24,592 bases of DNA from JBCBEX01 sp038528235 (GTDB lineage Bacteria > Bacteroidota > Rhodothermia > Rhodothermales > Rubricoccaceae). Shown here in pieces: positions 1 to 7,492 of this stretch. Location of the stretch: positions 1 to 24,592 of the forward strand of contig JBCBEX010000064.1 in assembly GCA_038528235.1 (NCBI GenBank), in the 5' to 3' direction. A program made the translations under genes and the position numbers. Below the pieces are notes generated by a model that was not told the origin of the DNA, did no database searches, and worked only from the letters and a program-made list of their open reading frames with translations. Every line of letters begins with the position of its first letter. Within the stretch, counting starts at the first letter, position 1.

Positions 1-77
1 TTCGACCTTCGACCTTCGACCTTCGACCTTCGACCTTCGACCTTCGACCTTCGACCTTCGACCTTCGACCTTCGACC
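1..77. repeat. TTCGACC heptanucleotide tandem array
   Basis: Eleven exact consecutive copies of TTCGACC fill the first 77 bases and probably continue beyond the window edge. The array stops 2 bp before the stop codon of the minus-strand DUF1232 gene, so it lies directly downstream of that gene. The copies are perfect, which suggests recent expansion or active homogenisation. No coding sense is apparent. Confidence 0.95.
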
Positions 78-79
78 CG

Positions 80-577
80 CTACCGCAGCAACCGTCGGCG
101 GCGGCGTTCGAGGCGGCGCTCCTCCTTGCGCTCCCACGTCTCAAAGCGTTCGAGGTCGCCGCGGATGGTCTTGAGCACGTAGGCGATCACCGCCGCGTCG
201 TCCACAAAGCCGATGCCCACGAGCACGTCGGGCAGCAGGTCGACGGGCGCCACGAAATAGACGAGACCAGCCACGACGAGCGTGAGCGTCCGCCACGGTA
301 CGCGGCGGTAGTCGCCCTGCACCCATGCGCGCAGGAAGCGCAGCAGGACCGGCAACTCGTCGCGCAGCCCGCCGAGGTCGGCCCGTCGCGCGCGCAGCTT
401 ACCGACAGCGCGGCTCAGGAGTGCCTGCAGCCGCGACTCGTCCTGAGCGATGGCCTCGGCCTGATCGCGTACCGACTCGACAAGGCGCGGCGCTTCCCGC
501 TCGACGGCTATGCGGTCGGGAGCGGTTGGGCTCGGGCGGCGAAAGCGGTCGCGGAGGCGTGTGCGGATCGAAGGCAT
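80..577 (-). CDS. YkvA/DUF1232 family membrane protein
   Basis: A 165-residue protein. The DUF1232 signature lies at about residues 105-140: a hydrophobic segment reading YFVAPVDLLPD, followed by a second one containing GFVDDAAVIAYVL. This family is found in many bacteria as small membrane-associated proteins of unknown biochemical role. The N-terminal 60 residues are charged and probably helical (rich in Arg, Glu, Ala), and the C-terminus is a strongly basic Arg-rich tail, consistent with a cytoplasmic, nucleic-acid-proximal or lipid-proximal face. The ATG at 577 has no obvious ribosome binding site, as for its neighbours. The gene is divergent from the large secreted propeller gene, with about 80 bp between the starts. 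The family assignment is secure; the function is unknown. Confidence 0.85.
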   Translation of the reverse strand: MPSIRTRLRDRFRRPSPTAPDRIAVEREAPRLVESVRDQAEAIAQDESRLQALLSRAVGKLRARRADLGGLRDELPVLLRFLRAWVQGDYRRVPWRTLTLVVAGLVYFVAPVDLLPDVLVGIGFVDDAAVIAYVLKTIRGDLERFETWERKEERRLERRRRRLLR

Positions 578-617
578 GGCAGGGGAGCGCGGCGGTACAG
601 CAGGGCGAGCGGCGTGG

Positions 618-625
618 TATGTTCG
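618..625 (+). promoter_or_regulatory. Candidate -7 promoter element
   Basis: TATGTTCG lies 34 bp upstream of the propeller gene ATG and is one mismatch from the Bacteroidota primary-sigma -7 consensus TAnnTTTG. A similar TATATTCG lies before the symporter gene. No convincing -33 TTG was seen, so this is tentative. Confidence 0.25.
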
Positions 626-659
626 TCCACCCCTGAGTAGAACCTACACTCCCGCTTCG

Positions 660-3600
660 ATGGTCCGCTTCCTCCTCTTCGCTCTTCTCGCCGCTCCGGG
701 TGCCTTCGCGCAGCCCTCGGTACCGTCTGCGCCGGCTCAAGCCGAACGGTCGGCCTCAGGGATGCGGCTTGCGGCCCCCGAGGTCGCGTTCATGCCCGTC
801 GAAGAACGCCTCGCGGGATTCGCACAGCGGCAGCGGCTCATGGAAGCATCCGTGGTGAGTGGGCTGCCCATCGAGAACATCGGCCCGACGGTGATGAGCG
901 GGCGCGTGACCGACCTCGACGTGTGGCCCGCCGACCCGACGCACTTCTTCGTGTCGTACGCCTCGGGTGGCCTCTGGCACACGGCCTCCAACGGCGGCGC
1001 GTTCACGCCGAAGTTCGATGACCTCCCCGTCATGACGATTGGCGATATCGCCGTGCGCTGGCCGGAATCGGTGGACAGCGACGTATCGCCAGTCGTGTGG
1101 GTGGGTACGGGCGAGAACAACTCCAGCCGCTCGTCCTACGCGGGCACGGGCGTCTACAAGTCGATGGACGGCGGCGAAAACTGGACACACCTGGGCCTCG
1201 GCGAAACGCACCACATCGGGCGCATCGTGCTCCACCCGGACGACGCCGAAACCGCGTGGGTCGCCGCCATCGGACACCTCTACTCGCCCAACGACGAGCG
1301 CGGCGTCTTCAAGACCACCGACGGCGGCCAAACGTGGACGAAGACGCTGTTTGTGAACGACTCGACGGGCGTGATCGACCTCCTGATCGACCCGACCGAC
1401 GCCGACGTGCTCTACGCGACCTCGTGGGACCGCAGCCGCGTCGCGTGGAACTTCGTGGAAGGTGGCCCGGGCTCCGGTATCTACAAATCGACCGACGGCG
1501 GCGACTCGTGGGCGCTGATTTCGACCGAGGACAGCGGCTTCCCGACGGGCGCGGGCGTGGGGCGCATCGGCCTCGCCCTTTTCCCGGGCGACGCGGGCTT
1601 CGGCGCAGGGCAGACGCTCTACGCCTTTCTCGACAACCAGGACCGCCGCCCAGAAGAGGACGAGGACGACGCGGAAGAAGGCCCCGATCCCCCGCCGACG
1701 CGTGACGAACTCAGCACGATGAGCCGCGACGCGTTCCTCGCGCTCTCGGAGAAGTCGGTCAACGCCTTTCTCGACAACAACGGCTTCCCGCTGAACTACT
1801 CCGCCGCGTCCGTCCAGGCGATGGTAGAAGAGGGCACCCTCGATCCGGCCGACCTCGTCGCCTACCTCGAAGACGCCAACCGTGAACTGTTCGACACGCC
1901 CGTGATCGGCGGCGAGGTTTACCGTTCCGACGACGGCGGCCAGACCTGGCGCAAGACCCACGACGGCTTCATCGACGACTTCGTGTTCAGTTACGGCTAC
2001 TACTTCGGCGAAATCCGCGTGAGCCCACACGACGTGGACCGGCTCTATCTCCTCGGCGTCCCGCTCATCGGCTCAACCGATGGCGGCGCGACATGGGCAA
2101 GCAACGACGCCGACCACGTCCACGTGGACCACCACGCGCTGTGGGTCAACCCGGACCGCCCCGGTCACCTCATCAACGGCAACGATGGCGGGCTGAACAT
2201 CAGCTATGACGACGCTGCAAGCTGGTTCAAGCTCAACATCCCGCCCGTCGGCCAGTTCTACACCGTCGCCGTGGACAGCGCGGATACCTACCGCGTCTAC
2301 GGCGGGCTGCAGGACAACGGCGTCTGGCGCGGGCCGCACACCTACGAAGAGTCGCCAGGCTGGCGCGCCGAGGGGCAGTATCCCTACGAGAGGATCATGG
2401 GCGGCGACGGGATGCAGATTCAGGTCGATCCCCGGACGAACGAGCGCATCTACACCGGCTTCCAGTTCGGCAACTACTACCGCATCGAGCGCCGCGGCGA
2501 CGGGTCGTTCAGCCGCACGCGCATCACGCCGCGCCACGACCTCGGCGAGCGCCCGCTGCGCTTCAACTGGCAGACGCCGATCCACCTCTCGCGCTTCAAT
2601 CCCGACATCCTCTACTTCGGCTCGAACAAGCTGCACCGCTCTATGGACCGCGGCGAGACGTGGACCGCGCTCTCCGATGACCTCACGAAGGGCGGCCTGC
2701 CCGGCGATGTGCCCTACGGTACGCTCACGAGCCTCGACGAGTCGCCGTTGCAGTTCGGGCTGCTCTGGGCCGGAGCCGACGACGGGAGCCTCCACGTTAC
2801 CCGCGACGGCGGCACCTCGTGGACGAACGCGGGCGCGAACCTCCCCGCGGCGACGCGCGACTTCTGGGTGAGCCGCGTCGAGGCGAGCCACCACGAGGTG
2901 GGCCGCGCCTACGTGTCGCTCAACGGCTACCGCTTCGACAACTTCACACCGCTGGTCTTCGTGACCGAAGATTTTGGGCAGTCGTGGACGCAACTCGGGG
3001 CGATGGGAAGCGAGGGGGGCCTGCCGAACGAGCCCGTCAACGTGGTGATGGAGGACCGCGAAAACGGCGATCTGCTCTACGTCGGCACCGACCACGGGCT
3101 CTACGTCAGCCTCGACCGCGGCCAGTCGTTCATGGCGCTCATGGCGACGGGCACCGACGATGCGATGCCGAACGCGCCCGTCCACGACCTCGCCTACCAC
3201 CACGCCGCGCACGACCTGCTGGTCGGCACGCACGGCCGCTCGATCTTCCGCGCGAACGTCGCCCACCTGCAGCAACTCACGTCCGACATCCGCGACGAGT
3301 CCGTGCACCTCTTCGCCGTGGACGAGATGCGCCACTCCGGCGCGTGGGGTCGCCAAGGCTGGCGCTGGAACGACGTCACCACGCCTGATCTCGACCTCGT
3401 CGCCTGGCTCCAAGCCGAAGGCACTGCGACACTCGAAGTCACGCGCGAAGACTCAACCGGCACAGTCGAGACGGTCCGCACCGTCGACCTTGACTCCGTG
3501 CTCGGGCTGAACGTGTTCACGTACGACCTGACCGCCGACATGGCCCTCGCCGACGATCACGAGGCGGCCGACGACGAGCGCTTCTACCTCACACCCGGCA

Positions 3601-3704
3601 CCTACACGCTGACGCTGCGCCAGAACGGGGCCTCGGCCTCGCAGACGCTCACCGTCACGCCCGGCCCGACGCCACCCTCCCGCGACCGGAAGAAGTTTCC
3701 GTAA
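660..3704 (+). CDS. Secreted Asp-box (BNR/VPS10-like) beta-propeller protein
   Basis: A 1014-residue protein beginning with a signal peptide (MVRFLLFALLAAPGAFAQ), so it is exported. I chose the ATG at 660 because the reading frame is open upstream from 510 but only this start places the signal peptide at the terminus. At least nine Asp-box motifs of the S/T-x-D-x-G-x-x-W/F type are visible, for example SMDGGENW (about residue 168), TTDGGQTW (219), STDGGDSW (277), SDDGGQTW (423), STDGGATW (473) and SMDRGETW (661). They mark one or two beta-propellers like those of sortilin/VPS10 and sialidase-like proteins. Databases often call such proteins 'glycosyl hydrolase', but I see no catalytic residues that support hydrolysis. 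Between the third and fourth motifs, about residues 330-410, sits an acidic then helical insertion. The C-terminal roughly 130 residues look like a beta-sandwich. Ligand or substrate unknown. Confidence 0.85.
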   Translation: MVRFLLFALLAAPGAFAQPSVPSAPAQAERSASGMRLAAPEVAFMPVEERLAGFAQRQRLMEASVVSGLPIENIGPTVMSGRVTDLDVWPADPTHFFVSYASGGLWHTASNGGAFTPKFDDLPVMTIGDIAVRWPESVDSDVSPVVWVGTGENNSSRSSYAGTGVYKSMDGGENWTHLGLGETHHIGRIVLHPDDAETAWVAAIGHLYSPNDERGVFKTTDGGQTWTKTLFVNDSTGVIDLLIDPTDADVLYATSWDRSRVAWNFVEGGPGSGIYKSTDGGDSWALISTEDSGFPTGAGVGRIGLALFPGDAGFGAGQTLYAFLDNQDRRPEEDEDDAEEGPDPPPTRDELSTMSRDAFLALSEKSVNAFLDNNGFPLNYSAASVQAMVEEGTLDPADLVAYLEDANRELFDTPVIGGEVYRSDDGGQTWRKTHDGFIDDFVFSYGYYFGEIRVSPHDVDRLYLLGVPLIGSTDGGATWASNDADHVHVDHHALWVNPDRPGHLINGNDGGLNISYDDAASWFKLNIPPVGQFYTVAVDSADTYRVYGGLQDNGVWRGPHTYEESPGWRAEGQYPYERIMGGDGMQIQVDPRTNERIYTGFQFGNYYRIERRGDGSFSRTRITPRHDLGERPLRFNWQTPIHLSRFNPDILYFGSNKLHRSMDRGETWTALSDDLTKGGLPGDVPYGTLTSLDESPLQFGLLWAGADDGSLHVTRDGGTSWTNAGANLPAATRDFWVSRVEASHHEVGRAYVSLNGYRFDNFTPLVFVTEDFGQSWTQLGAMGSEGGLPNEPVNVVMEDRENGDLLYVGTDHGLYVSLDRGQSFMALMATGTDDAMPNAPVHDLAYHHAAHDLLVGTHGRSIFRANVAHLQQLTSDIRDESVHLFAVDEMRHSGAWGRQGWRWNDVTTPDLDLVAWLQAEGTATLEVTREDSTGTVETVRTVDLDSVLGLNVFTYDLTADMALADDHEAADDERFYLTPGTYTLTLRQNGASASQTLTVTPGPTPPSRDRKKFP

Positions 3705-3711
3705 TCGATGT

Positions 3712-3841
3712 GGCTCCCCCCGTTTTGGAGGACAGTCGCTGCGCTCCTACGACCTCGAAAACTGTCCCCCTCGTGCGCGAGGGGGACAGTTCGAAGAGCG
3801 GAGCGTCTTCAGACGCGGAGACGATGAGAACGGGGGGAGCC
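3712..3841. repeat. 130-bp fold-back (MITE-like) element
   Basis: The ends are a perfect 13-bp inverted repeat, GGCTCCCCCCGTT (3712-3724) and AACGGGGGGAGCC (3829-3841). The centre is a perfect 14-bp stem (3760-3773 with 3778-3791) with a TGCG loop. The arms between them are imperfectly complementary, so the whole stretch can fold into one long hairpin. It begins 7 bp after the propeller stop codon and ends 17 bp before the yigZ-like start. There is no ORF inside. It could be a non-autonomous mobile element or a dispersed intergenic repeat, and the central stem may also stop transcription, although no T-tract follows. Confidence 0.75.
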
Positions 3842-3858
3842 GAGCCCGCTCCTTAACG

Positions 3859-4497
3859 ATGCCTACCGACTCATACACCTCCATCGCCGCCTTCGCGCTC
3901 GTCGAGCCGCCGAAGGTGAAGGGCTCGCGGTTTATCGGCGAGGCGTTCCCGGTCGAGAGCGCGGAGGAGGCGGAGGCGCACGTGGCCCGCATCAAGAAGC
4001 GCGAGTACACCGCCACGCACGTCTGCTCGGCGTATCGCATCGGCGCTGATGTCAGCGGGGAGGGGGGCGACGTGTGGCGCGCGAACGACGACGGCGAGCC
4101 GAACGGGTCGGCGGGGCAGCCGATCCTCCGGCAGATCGAGGGGCGCGGGCTCACCAACGTGCTCGTCACCGTGACGCGCTATTACGGCGGGACGAAGCTC
4201 GGCGTGGGCGGCCTCGTCCGCGCCTACGGCGATGCCGCGGCTGCGGTCCTCAACGCCTGCACGCCCGTCGAGCACATTCTGCGCGTGCCGGTCACGGTCC
4301 GCTTCGCCTACCCCGACACATCGCCCGCGATGCACACGGTTGGCCGCTTCGACGCCGAGATCGCAGACACGACGTACACCGCGGACGGCACTGCGCTCCA
4401 CTTGCGCGTCCGCCGCTCCGATGCGGAGCCGCTCGTCGCCGCATTCACGGAGGCGCTGTCGGGGCGCGGCGATGTTGAAGTAGGACGTGCGAAGTGA
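3859..4497 (+). CDS. YigZ/IMPACT family protein
   Basis: A 212-residue protein of the UPF0029/IMPACT family, whose bacterial member is YigZ. The N-terminal domain (about residues 10-125) holds the family core: KGSRFIGEAFPV near the start, then THVCSAYRIG, and the hallmark segment TRYYGGTKLGVGGLVRAYGDA at about residues 108-128. The C-terminal 80 residues match the DUF1949-type alpha/beta domain. Eukaryotic IMPACT binds Gcn1 in the translational stress response; the role of bacterial YigZ is not firmly established. The ATG at 3859 follows the fold-back element by 17 bp. The last six codons and the TGA stop are built from GAAGTNN heptamers, so the C-terminus EVGRAK appears to be repeat-derived. 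Confidence 0.9.
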   Translation: MPTDSYTSIAAFALVEPPKVKGSRFIGEAFPVESAEEAEAHVARIKKREYTATHVCSAYRIGADVSGEGGDVWRANDDGEPNGSAGQPILRQIEGRGLTNVLVTVTRYYGGTKLGVGGLVRAYGDAAAAVLNACTPVEHILRVPVTVRFAYPDTSPAMHTVGRFDAEIADTTYTADGTALHLRVRRSDAEPLVAAFTEALSGRGDVEVGRAK

Positions 4498-4504
4498 GAA
4501 GTGG
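4477..4504 (+). repeat. Degenerate GAAGTNN heptamer array at yigZ-like 3' end
   Basis: Four head-to-tail heptamers, GAAGTAG GACGTGC GAAGTGA GAAGTGG. The third unit contains the TGA stop codon of the preceding gene. The same degenerate unit follows the stops of the symporter and of upp. Confidence 0.75.
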
Positions 4505-4553
4505 TCTAGGTTGAACGAATTCGTTTGACACGGGCGCTGACGGACAGCTTGCT

Positions 4554-4617
4554 TCCACGCAACACGCAACACGCAACACGCAACACGCAACACGCAACAC
4601 GCAACACGCAACACGCA
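4554..4617. repeat. AACACGC heptamer array, left copy
   Basis: A variant first unit TCCACGC, then eight exact AACACGC copies and one further base before the assembly gap. Between the GAAGTNN array and this array (4505-4553) nothing recognisable is present. Confidence 0.9.
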
Positions 4618-4715
4618 NNNNNNNNNNNNNNNNNNNNNNNNNNNNNNNNNNNNNNNNNNNNNNNNNNNNNNNNNNNNNNNNNNNNNNNNNNNNNNNNNNN
4701 NNNNNNNNNNNNNNN
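4618..4715. other. Assembly gap (98 Ns)
   Basis: A run of undetermined bases inside the heptamer array. The 64 bases on its left and the first 64 bases on its right are identical, so the two sides may be the same array seen from two contig ends. The true length is unknown. Confidence 0.95.
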
Positions 4716-4778
4716 TCCACGCAACACGCAACACGCAACACGCAACACGCAACACGCAACACGCAACACGCAACACGC
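4716..4778. repeat. AACACGC heptamer array, right copy
   Basis: TCCACGC followed by eight exact AACACGC units, the same make-up as the left copy. It ends 27 bp before the start of the CDGSH fusion gene, so it occupies that gene's probable promoter or leader region. Confidence 0.9.
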
Positions 4779-4805
4779 ACGTCCTGCAGGTACCTCGGCA
4801 TTCCC

Positions 4806-5468
4806 ATGAAGTCAAAGCTCCACACCTACGCCGACGACCACATCGAGGTCACCTACGACTCGAAGCGCTGCATCCACTTCGCCGCGTGCGTGCACGGGCT
4901 GCCGGACGTGTTCGATCCGAAGCGCCGTCCGTGGGTGGAGCCTGAGCAGGGCGAGCCTGAAGCCATCGCCGCCGTTGTGATGCAGTGTCCGACGGGCGCA
5001 CTGCACTTCACGATGAAAGACGGGTCGCTCGACGAGCCCACGCCCGAGGAGAACGAGATCCGGGTGGATGCCGACGGCCCGCTCTACGCGCACGGCCAGG
5101 TGTCCGTCGCCATGCCCGACGGCGAGGTGCTGCTCGACGATGTACGCGTGGCGCTCTGCCGGTGTGGGCGCTCCTCGAACAAGCCGCTCTGCGACGGCTC
5201 CCACCACGAGAGCGACGACTCGGCGGCGTTTCAGGATGCCGGGGCTATCGGCGAGCATAAGGCGACCGCAGCCGACGATCTGACGGGCGAGCTCACCGTA
5301 ACGCCGCTCCCAGACGGTCCCATCGTCGCCACCGGACCGATGACCCTCACGAGTGCCGACGGTGCCACGCACCTTGTCACGGGCAAGGCTGCGCTCTGCC
5401 GCTGCGGGCACTCCAGCAACAAGCCGTTCTGCGACGGCTCGCACAAAGCCGCCGGGTTCACGGCCTGA
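4806..5468 (+). CDS. 4Fe-4S mono-cluster / double CDGSH iron-sulfur fusion protein
   Basis: A 220-residue protein with three iron-sulfur modules. Residues 1-70 form a divergent ferredoxin-like domain (Fer4_19 type) with Cys22, Cys28 and Cys61. Two CDGSH domains follow: Cys118, Cys120, Cys129, His133 within ALCRCGRSSNKPLCDGSHH, and Cys198, Cys200, Cys209, His213 within ALCRCGHSSNKPFCDGSHK. Each CDGSH motif has the C-x-C-x2-(S/T)-x3-P-x-C-D-G-(S/A/T)-H ligand set for a 2Fe-2S cluster, as in mitoNEET. The protein has no signal or membrane segment, so a cytoplasmic redox or cluster-transfer role is likely, but the partner is unknown. The ATG at 4806 has no ribosome binding site. The stop lies 6 bp from the stop of the convergent lipoprotein gene. 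Confidence 0.93.
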   Translation: MKSKLHTYADDHIEVTYDSKRCIHFAACVHGLPDVFDPKRRPWVEPEQGEPEAIAAVVMQCPTGALHFTMKDGSLDEPTPEENEIRVDADGPLYAHGQVSVAMPDGEVLLDDVRVALCRCGRSSNKPLCDGSHHESDDSAAFQDAGAIGEHKATAADDLTGELTVTPLPDGPIVATGPMTLTSADGATHLVTGKAALCRCGHSSNKPFCDGSHKAAGFTA

Positions 5469-5480
5469 GCGCACTCAGCC
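5462..5480. terminator. Small hairpin shared by two convergent stop codons
   Basis: CTGAG-CGCA-CTCAG, extended by GGC/GCC with one bulged C, spans both the TGA of the CDGSH gene and the stop of the minus-strand lipoprotein gene. It could act as a compact bidirectional terminator, but the stem is short and there is no T-tract. Confidence 0.3.
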
Positions 5481-7241
5481 GTCGTCGGTTCCCAGGGGCG
5501 CAACGTCCGTAGGCGGCGTGCTGGGCTGCGCAGAGCGGGGTGCCGTGCCGAAGCGCAGCGTGTCGATGACCGTCTCCCAACGGGGGCGCACGCGCTCAGG
5601 CGTCGGGACGAGGAGCAGCGCCTCCGGCGGGGCATAGGGCGCGAGCGTGCCGCCCGTCCACGTACCGCTCGTGTCGCGGTCGGCGATGAGGCGCAGCTGG
5701 TATTCGCCCTCGGGAAGCCCCTCGAAGCGGAAGCCGCCCGTAGCGTTGGCCCTCGTGACCTGGAGCAGTTCGTCCGCCAGCCGCAACTCCACCACGATGG
5801 GCGCATCGCCAACAAGCGAGTCGCGCGCCACGACGCCCACGAGTTCGCCGAGGTCGTCAGCCGTCGGCACGGTGAAGGTGACCGTTCGCGTTGAGTCTGC
5901 GCGGGGGACCGTGAGGGCGACACGCTCGGCACCGCCGAGGTCCGTGATTTTGAGCGTGACGCCGTCTGCGACGGTGTCGGCGAGGATGAGGTCGGTCGGA
6001 GTGATCTGGACGAGGGCGAGCGCGGCCGAGTCGGGGGCGCGGGTGAAGCGGACGCCCGGGCGTTCGTCGGGGCGCAGCGCCTTCACCGTATCGCTCTCCG
6101 CCACGGTCGGCACGAGCGCGGCGACGCGCGTCTGCACCGTGTCAGGCGCGACGCTCGGCGTGAACACGGCGTCGCCGCGGGCACCATTGCCCGTCGAGTC
6201 CGTGACGGCCGCCGGGTCGACGAGCGCGACGCGGTGGCCCCGGGCAGCACGGGTGTCGGTGACGAGCCACACCTGCTGGGGCACGTCGGGCGTCTGGTAG
6301 ACCGTCTCCACGGTCGCGGGCGAGCCCGTCGTCGTGTCCGTCACGCTCCATGCGGTCGTAGCGCGGCTGGCGAGGAGCACCGACTCGTCGAAGCGCACGG
6401 CGAAGCGTCGGTTGGAGGCGGAGCGCACGCTGCGCAGCTCCGGGCCGACCGTGTCGCGGCGGGCGAGGTAGAGGGCGAGGTCGGGTACGTCAGCAGAGTC
6501 CGATGCCACGACAGGGACCTCGGCAGGCACGGCAAACGCCTCGCCTGGGTCAGCTGTGCGCGAGCGGTTGAGATCCTGCACCGCGGCTACGAAGAACGGG
6601 CCGGGGCGGAGGTACTCGAACGCGAAGCGCCCGTCGGCACCGGTCTGCGTCTGGTAGCTCGGTTCGGCTTCGCGCGGGTCTGGCAGCGAGTCGGTAGCGG
6701 CGAAGTCCGGCGGGAGGGCGTAGGCGAACACGTTCACGTCGGCGACGCCCTGGCCGCGTAGCGGATCGCGCAGCGTACCCGTAATGCGGCCCTCGTCGAG
6801 TTGGTCGCCGGTCGAGAAGGCAAGCGTGATGGGCGCCGATAGTTTGACGCTGCGGAGGTCCTGGAGGTCAGTCCCCAGCGTGACTACGTAGGTCGTCGAG
6901 TCGCGAAGGGCAGCGGGGAAGCGGATGCGCACCTCCTCGCGGTTCACGTCGATGTCGAGTGGTTCGGAGAAGCTCGGCACGATGGTGAGCGCGCGGACGA
7001 CCGAGCCCGCATTGACGTCCTCCGAGAAGGCAAGGCGGAGTTCGTCTGTCTCGACATGGAGCGCGCCTGCCTCGGGCAGCGAGGCCACGAGGCGCGGCGG
7101 CGTCTGGTCGGGGGGGCCTCCGCTCGGCGCTACCGGGGTAGCACATCCCGCGAGGAGGAGGACGGGTGAGAACCAGAGCCCTAGCGAACGGGCAATGCTT
7201 TTTGCAGGTCCAAGGGCAGACGTATGTCCCGAACAGGCCAT
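5475..7241 (-). CDS. Ig-like (SbsA/Big_5) domain lipoprotein
   Basis: A 588-residue protein with a lipoprotein signal: a hydrophobic stretch and lipobox LLAGC with the lipidated Cys at residue 33. The mature protein starts TPVAPSGGPPDQTPPRLVASLPE, the usual beginning of SbsA-type Ig-like domains in Bacteroidota cell-surface proteins (about residues 45-145). Several beta-rich segments follow, including a carboxypeptidase-regulatory-like fold near residues 155-230 and another near 490-545 (GFRFEGLPEGEYQLRLIAD). It is probably anchored in the outer membrane or periplasm, with no visible catalytic motif. The frame is open to 7325, but that extension is encoded partly by the fold-back repeat at 7271-7402, so I place the start at 7241. 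A start at 7265 is the alternative. Confidence 0.85.
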   Translation of the reverse strand: MACSGHTSALGPAKSIARSLGLWFSPVLLLAGCATPVAPSGGPPDQTPPRLVASLPEAGALHVETDELRLAFSEDVNAGSVVRALTIVPSFSEPLDIDVNREEVRIRFPAALRDSTTYVVTLGTDLQDLRSVKLSAPITLAFSTGDQLDEGRITGTLRDPLRGQGVADVNVFAYALPPDFAATDSLPDPREAEPSYQTQTGADGRFAFEYLRPGPFFVAAVQDLNRSRTADPGEAFAVPAEVPVVASDSADVPDLALYLARRDTVGPELRSVRSASNRRFAVRFDESVLLASRATTAWSVTDTTTGSPATVETVYQTPDVPQQVWLVTDTRAARGHRVALVDPAAVTDSTGNGARGDAVFTPSVAPDTVQTRVAALVPTVAESDTVKALRPDERPGVRFTRAPDSAALALVQITPTDLILADTVADGVTLKITDLGGAERVALTVPRADSTRTVTFTVPTADDLGELVGVVARDSLVGDAPIVVELRLADELLQVTRANATGGFRFEGLPEGEYQLRLIADRDTSGTWTGGTLAPYAPPEALLLVPTPERVRPRWETVIDTLRFGTAPRSAQPSTPPTDVAPLGTDDG

Positions 7242-7270
7242 GATGGCAAGAACGAACGCAAACATCCCAT

Positions 7271-7402
7271 CGAAGTCATCCTGAGCGAGCATAGCGAGTC
7301 GAAGGATCTGCGGGTCAGCGTTCAAGCTCTGGCATGAGCTGCCAGGTAGACAGAGATCCTTCGACTACATCCGCCGCGCGGATTTCGCTCAGGATGACTT
7401 CG
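7271..7402. repeat. 132-bp fold-back element with nested inverted repeats
   Basis: The outer arms are a perfect 18-bp inverted repeat, CGAAGTCATCCTGAGCGA at 7271-7288 and its complement at 7385-7402. An inner perfect 13-bp pair, AGTCGAAGGATCT (7297-7309) and AGATCCTTCGACT (7354-7366), lies inside. Sequences of the type 'TCATCCTGAGCGA...TCGAAGGATCT' are, from general knowledge, widely dispersed intergenic repeats in many bacterial genomes. This copy sits between the 3' end of the dehydrogenase gene and the 5' end of the lipoprotein gene, both on the minus strand, and could affect read-through between them. Confidence 0.8.
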
Positions 7403-7492
7403 AGATAGGAGAGTAGCAACAACCTCCCTGCAGCGTGGCGCACTCAGCGTTGCGGGATGCTTCGTGAGCGTCCACCTAGCACCCCGCCGCGG

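Noticed and set aside
756..2030. Long antisense ORF inside the propeller gene
   Set aside because: High-GC codon bias makes long antisense frames. The sense frame has Asp-box motifs and a signal peptide, while the antisense product is Arg/Val-rich with no domain.
2073..3413. 446-residue antisense ORF opposite the propeller gene
   Set aside because: A shadow of the sense frame with Val/Ala/Arg-rich composition and no recognisable motif.
660..3704. Calling the propeller protein a glycoside hydrolase
   Set aside because: Only Asp-box repeats are visible. They occur in many non-enzymatic propellers, and no catalytic Asp/Tyr/Arg set could be identified.
3760..3791. Classical rho-independent terminator
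   Set aside because: The stem is perfect, but no T-tract follows on either strand. It fits better as the centre of the fold-back element.
4554..4778. CRISPR-like array
   Set aside because: Units are 7 bp and contiguous with no spacers, and no cas genes are nearby.
4506..4825. Cys/Val/Leu-repeat proteins read through the heptamer array
   Set aside because: Translations of AACACGC repeats run through Ns and have no independent support; they are low-complexity products of the repeat.
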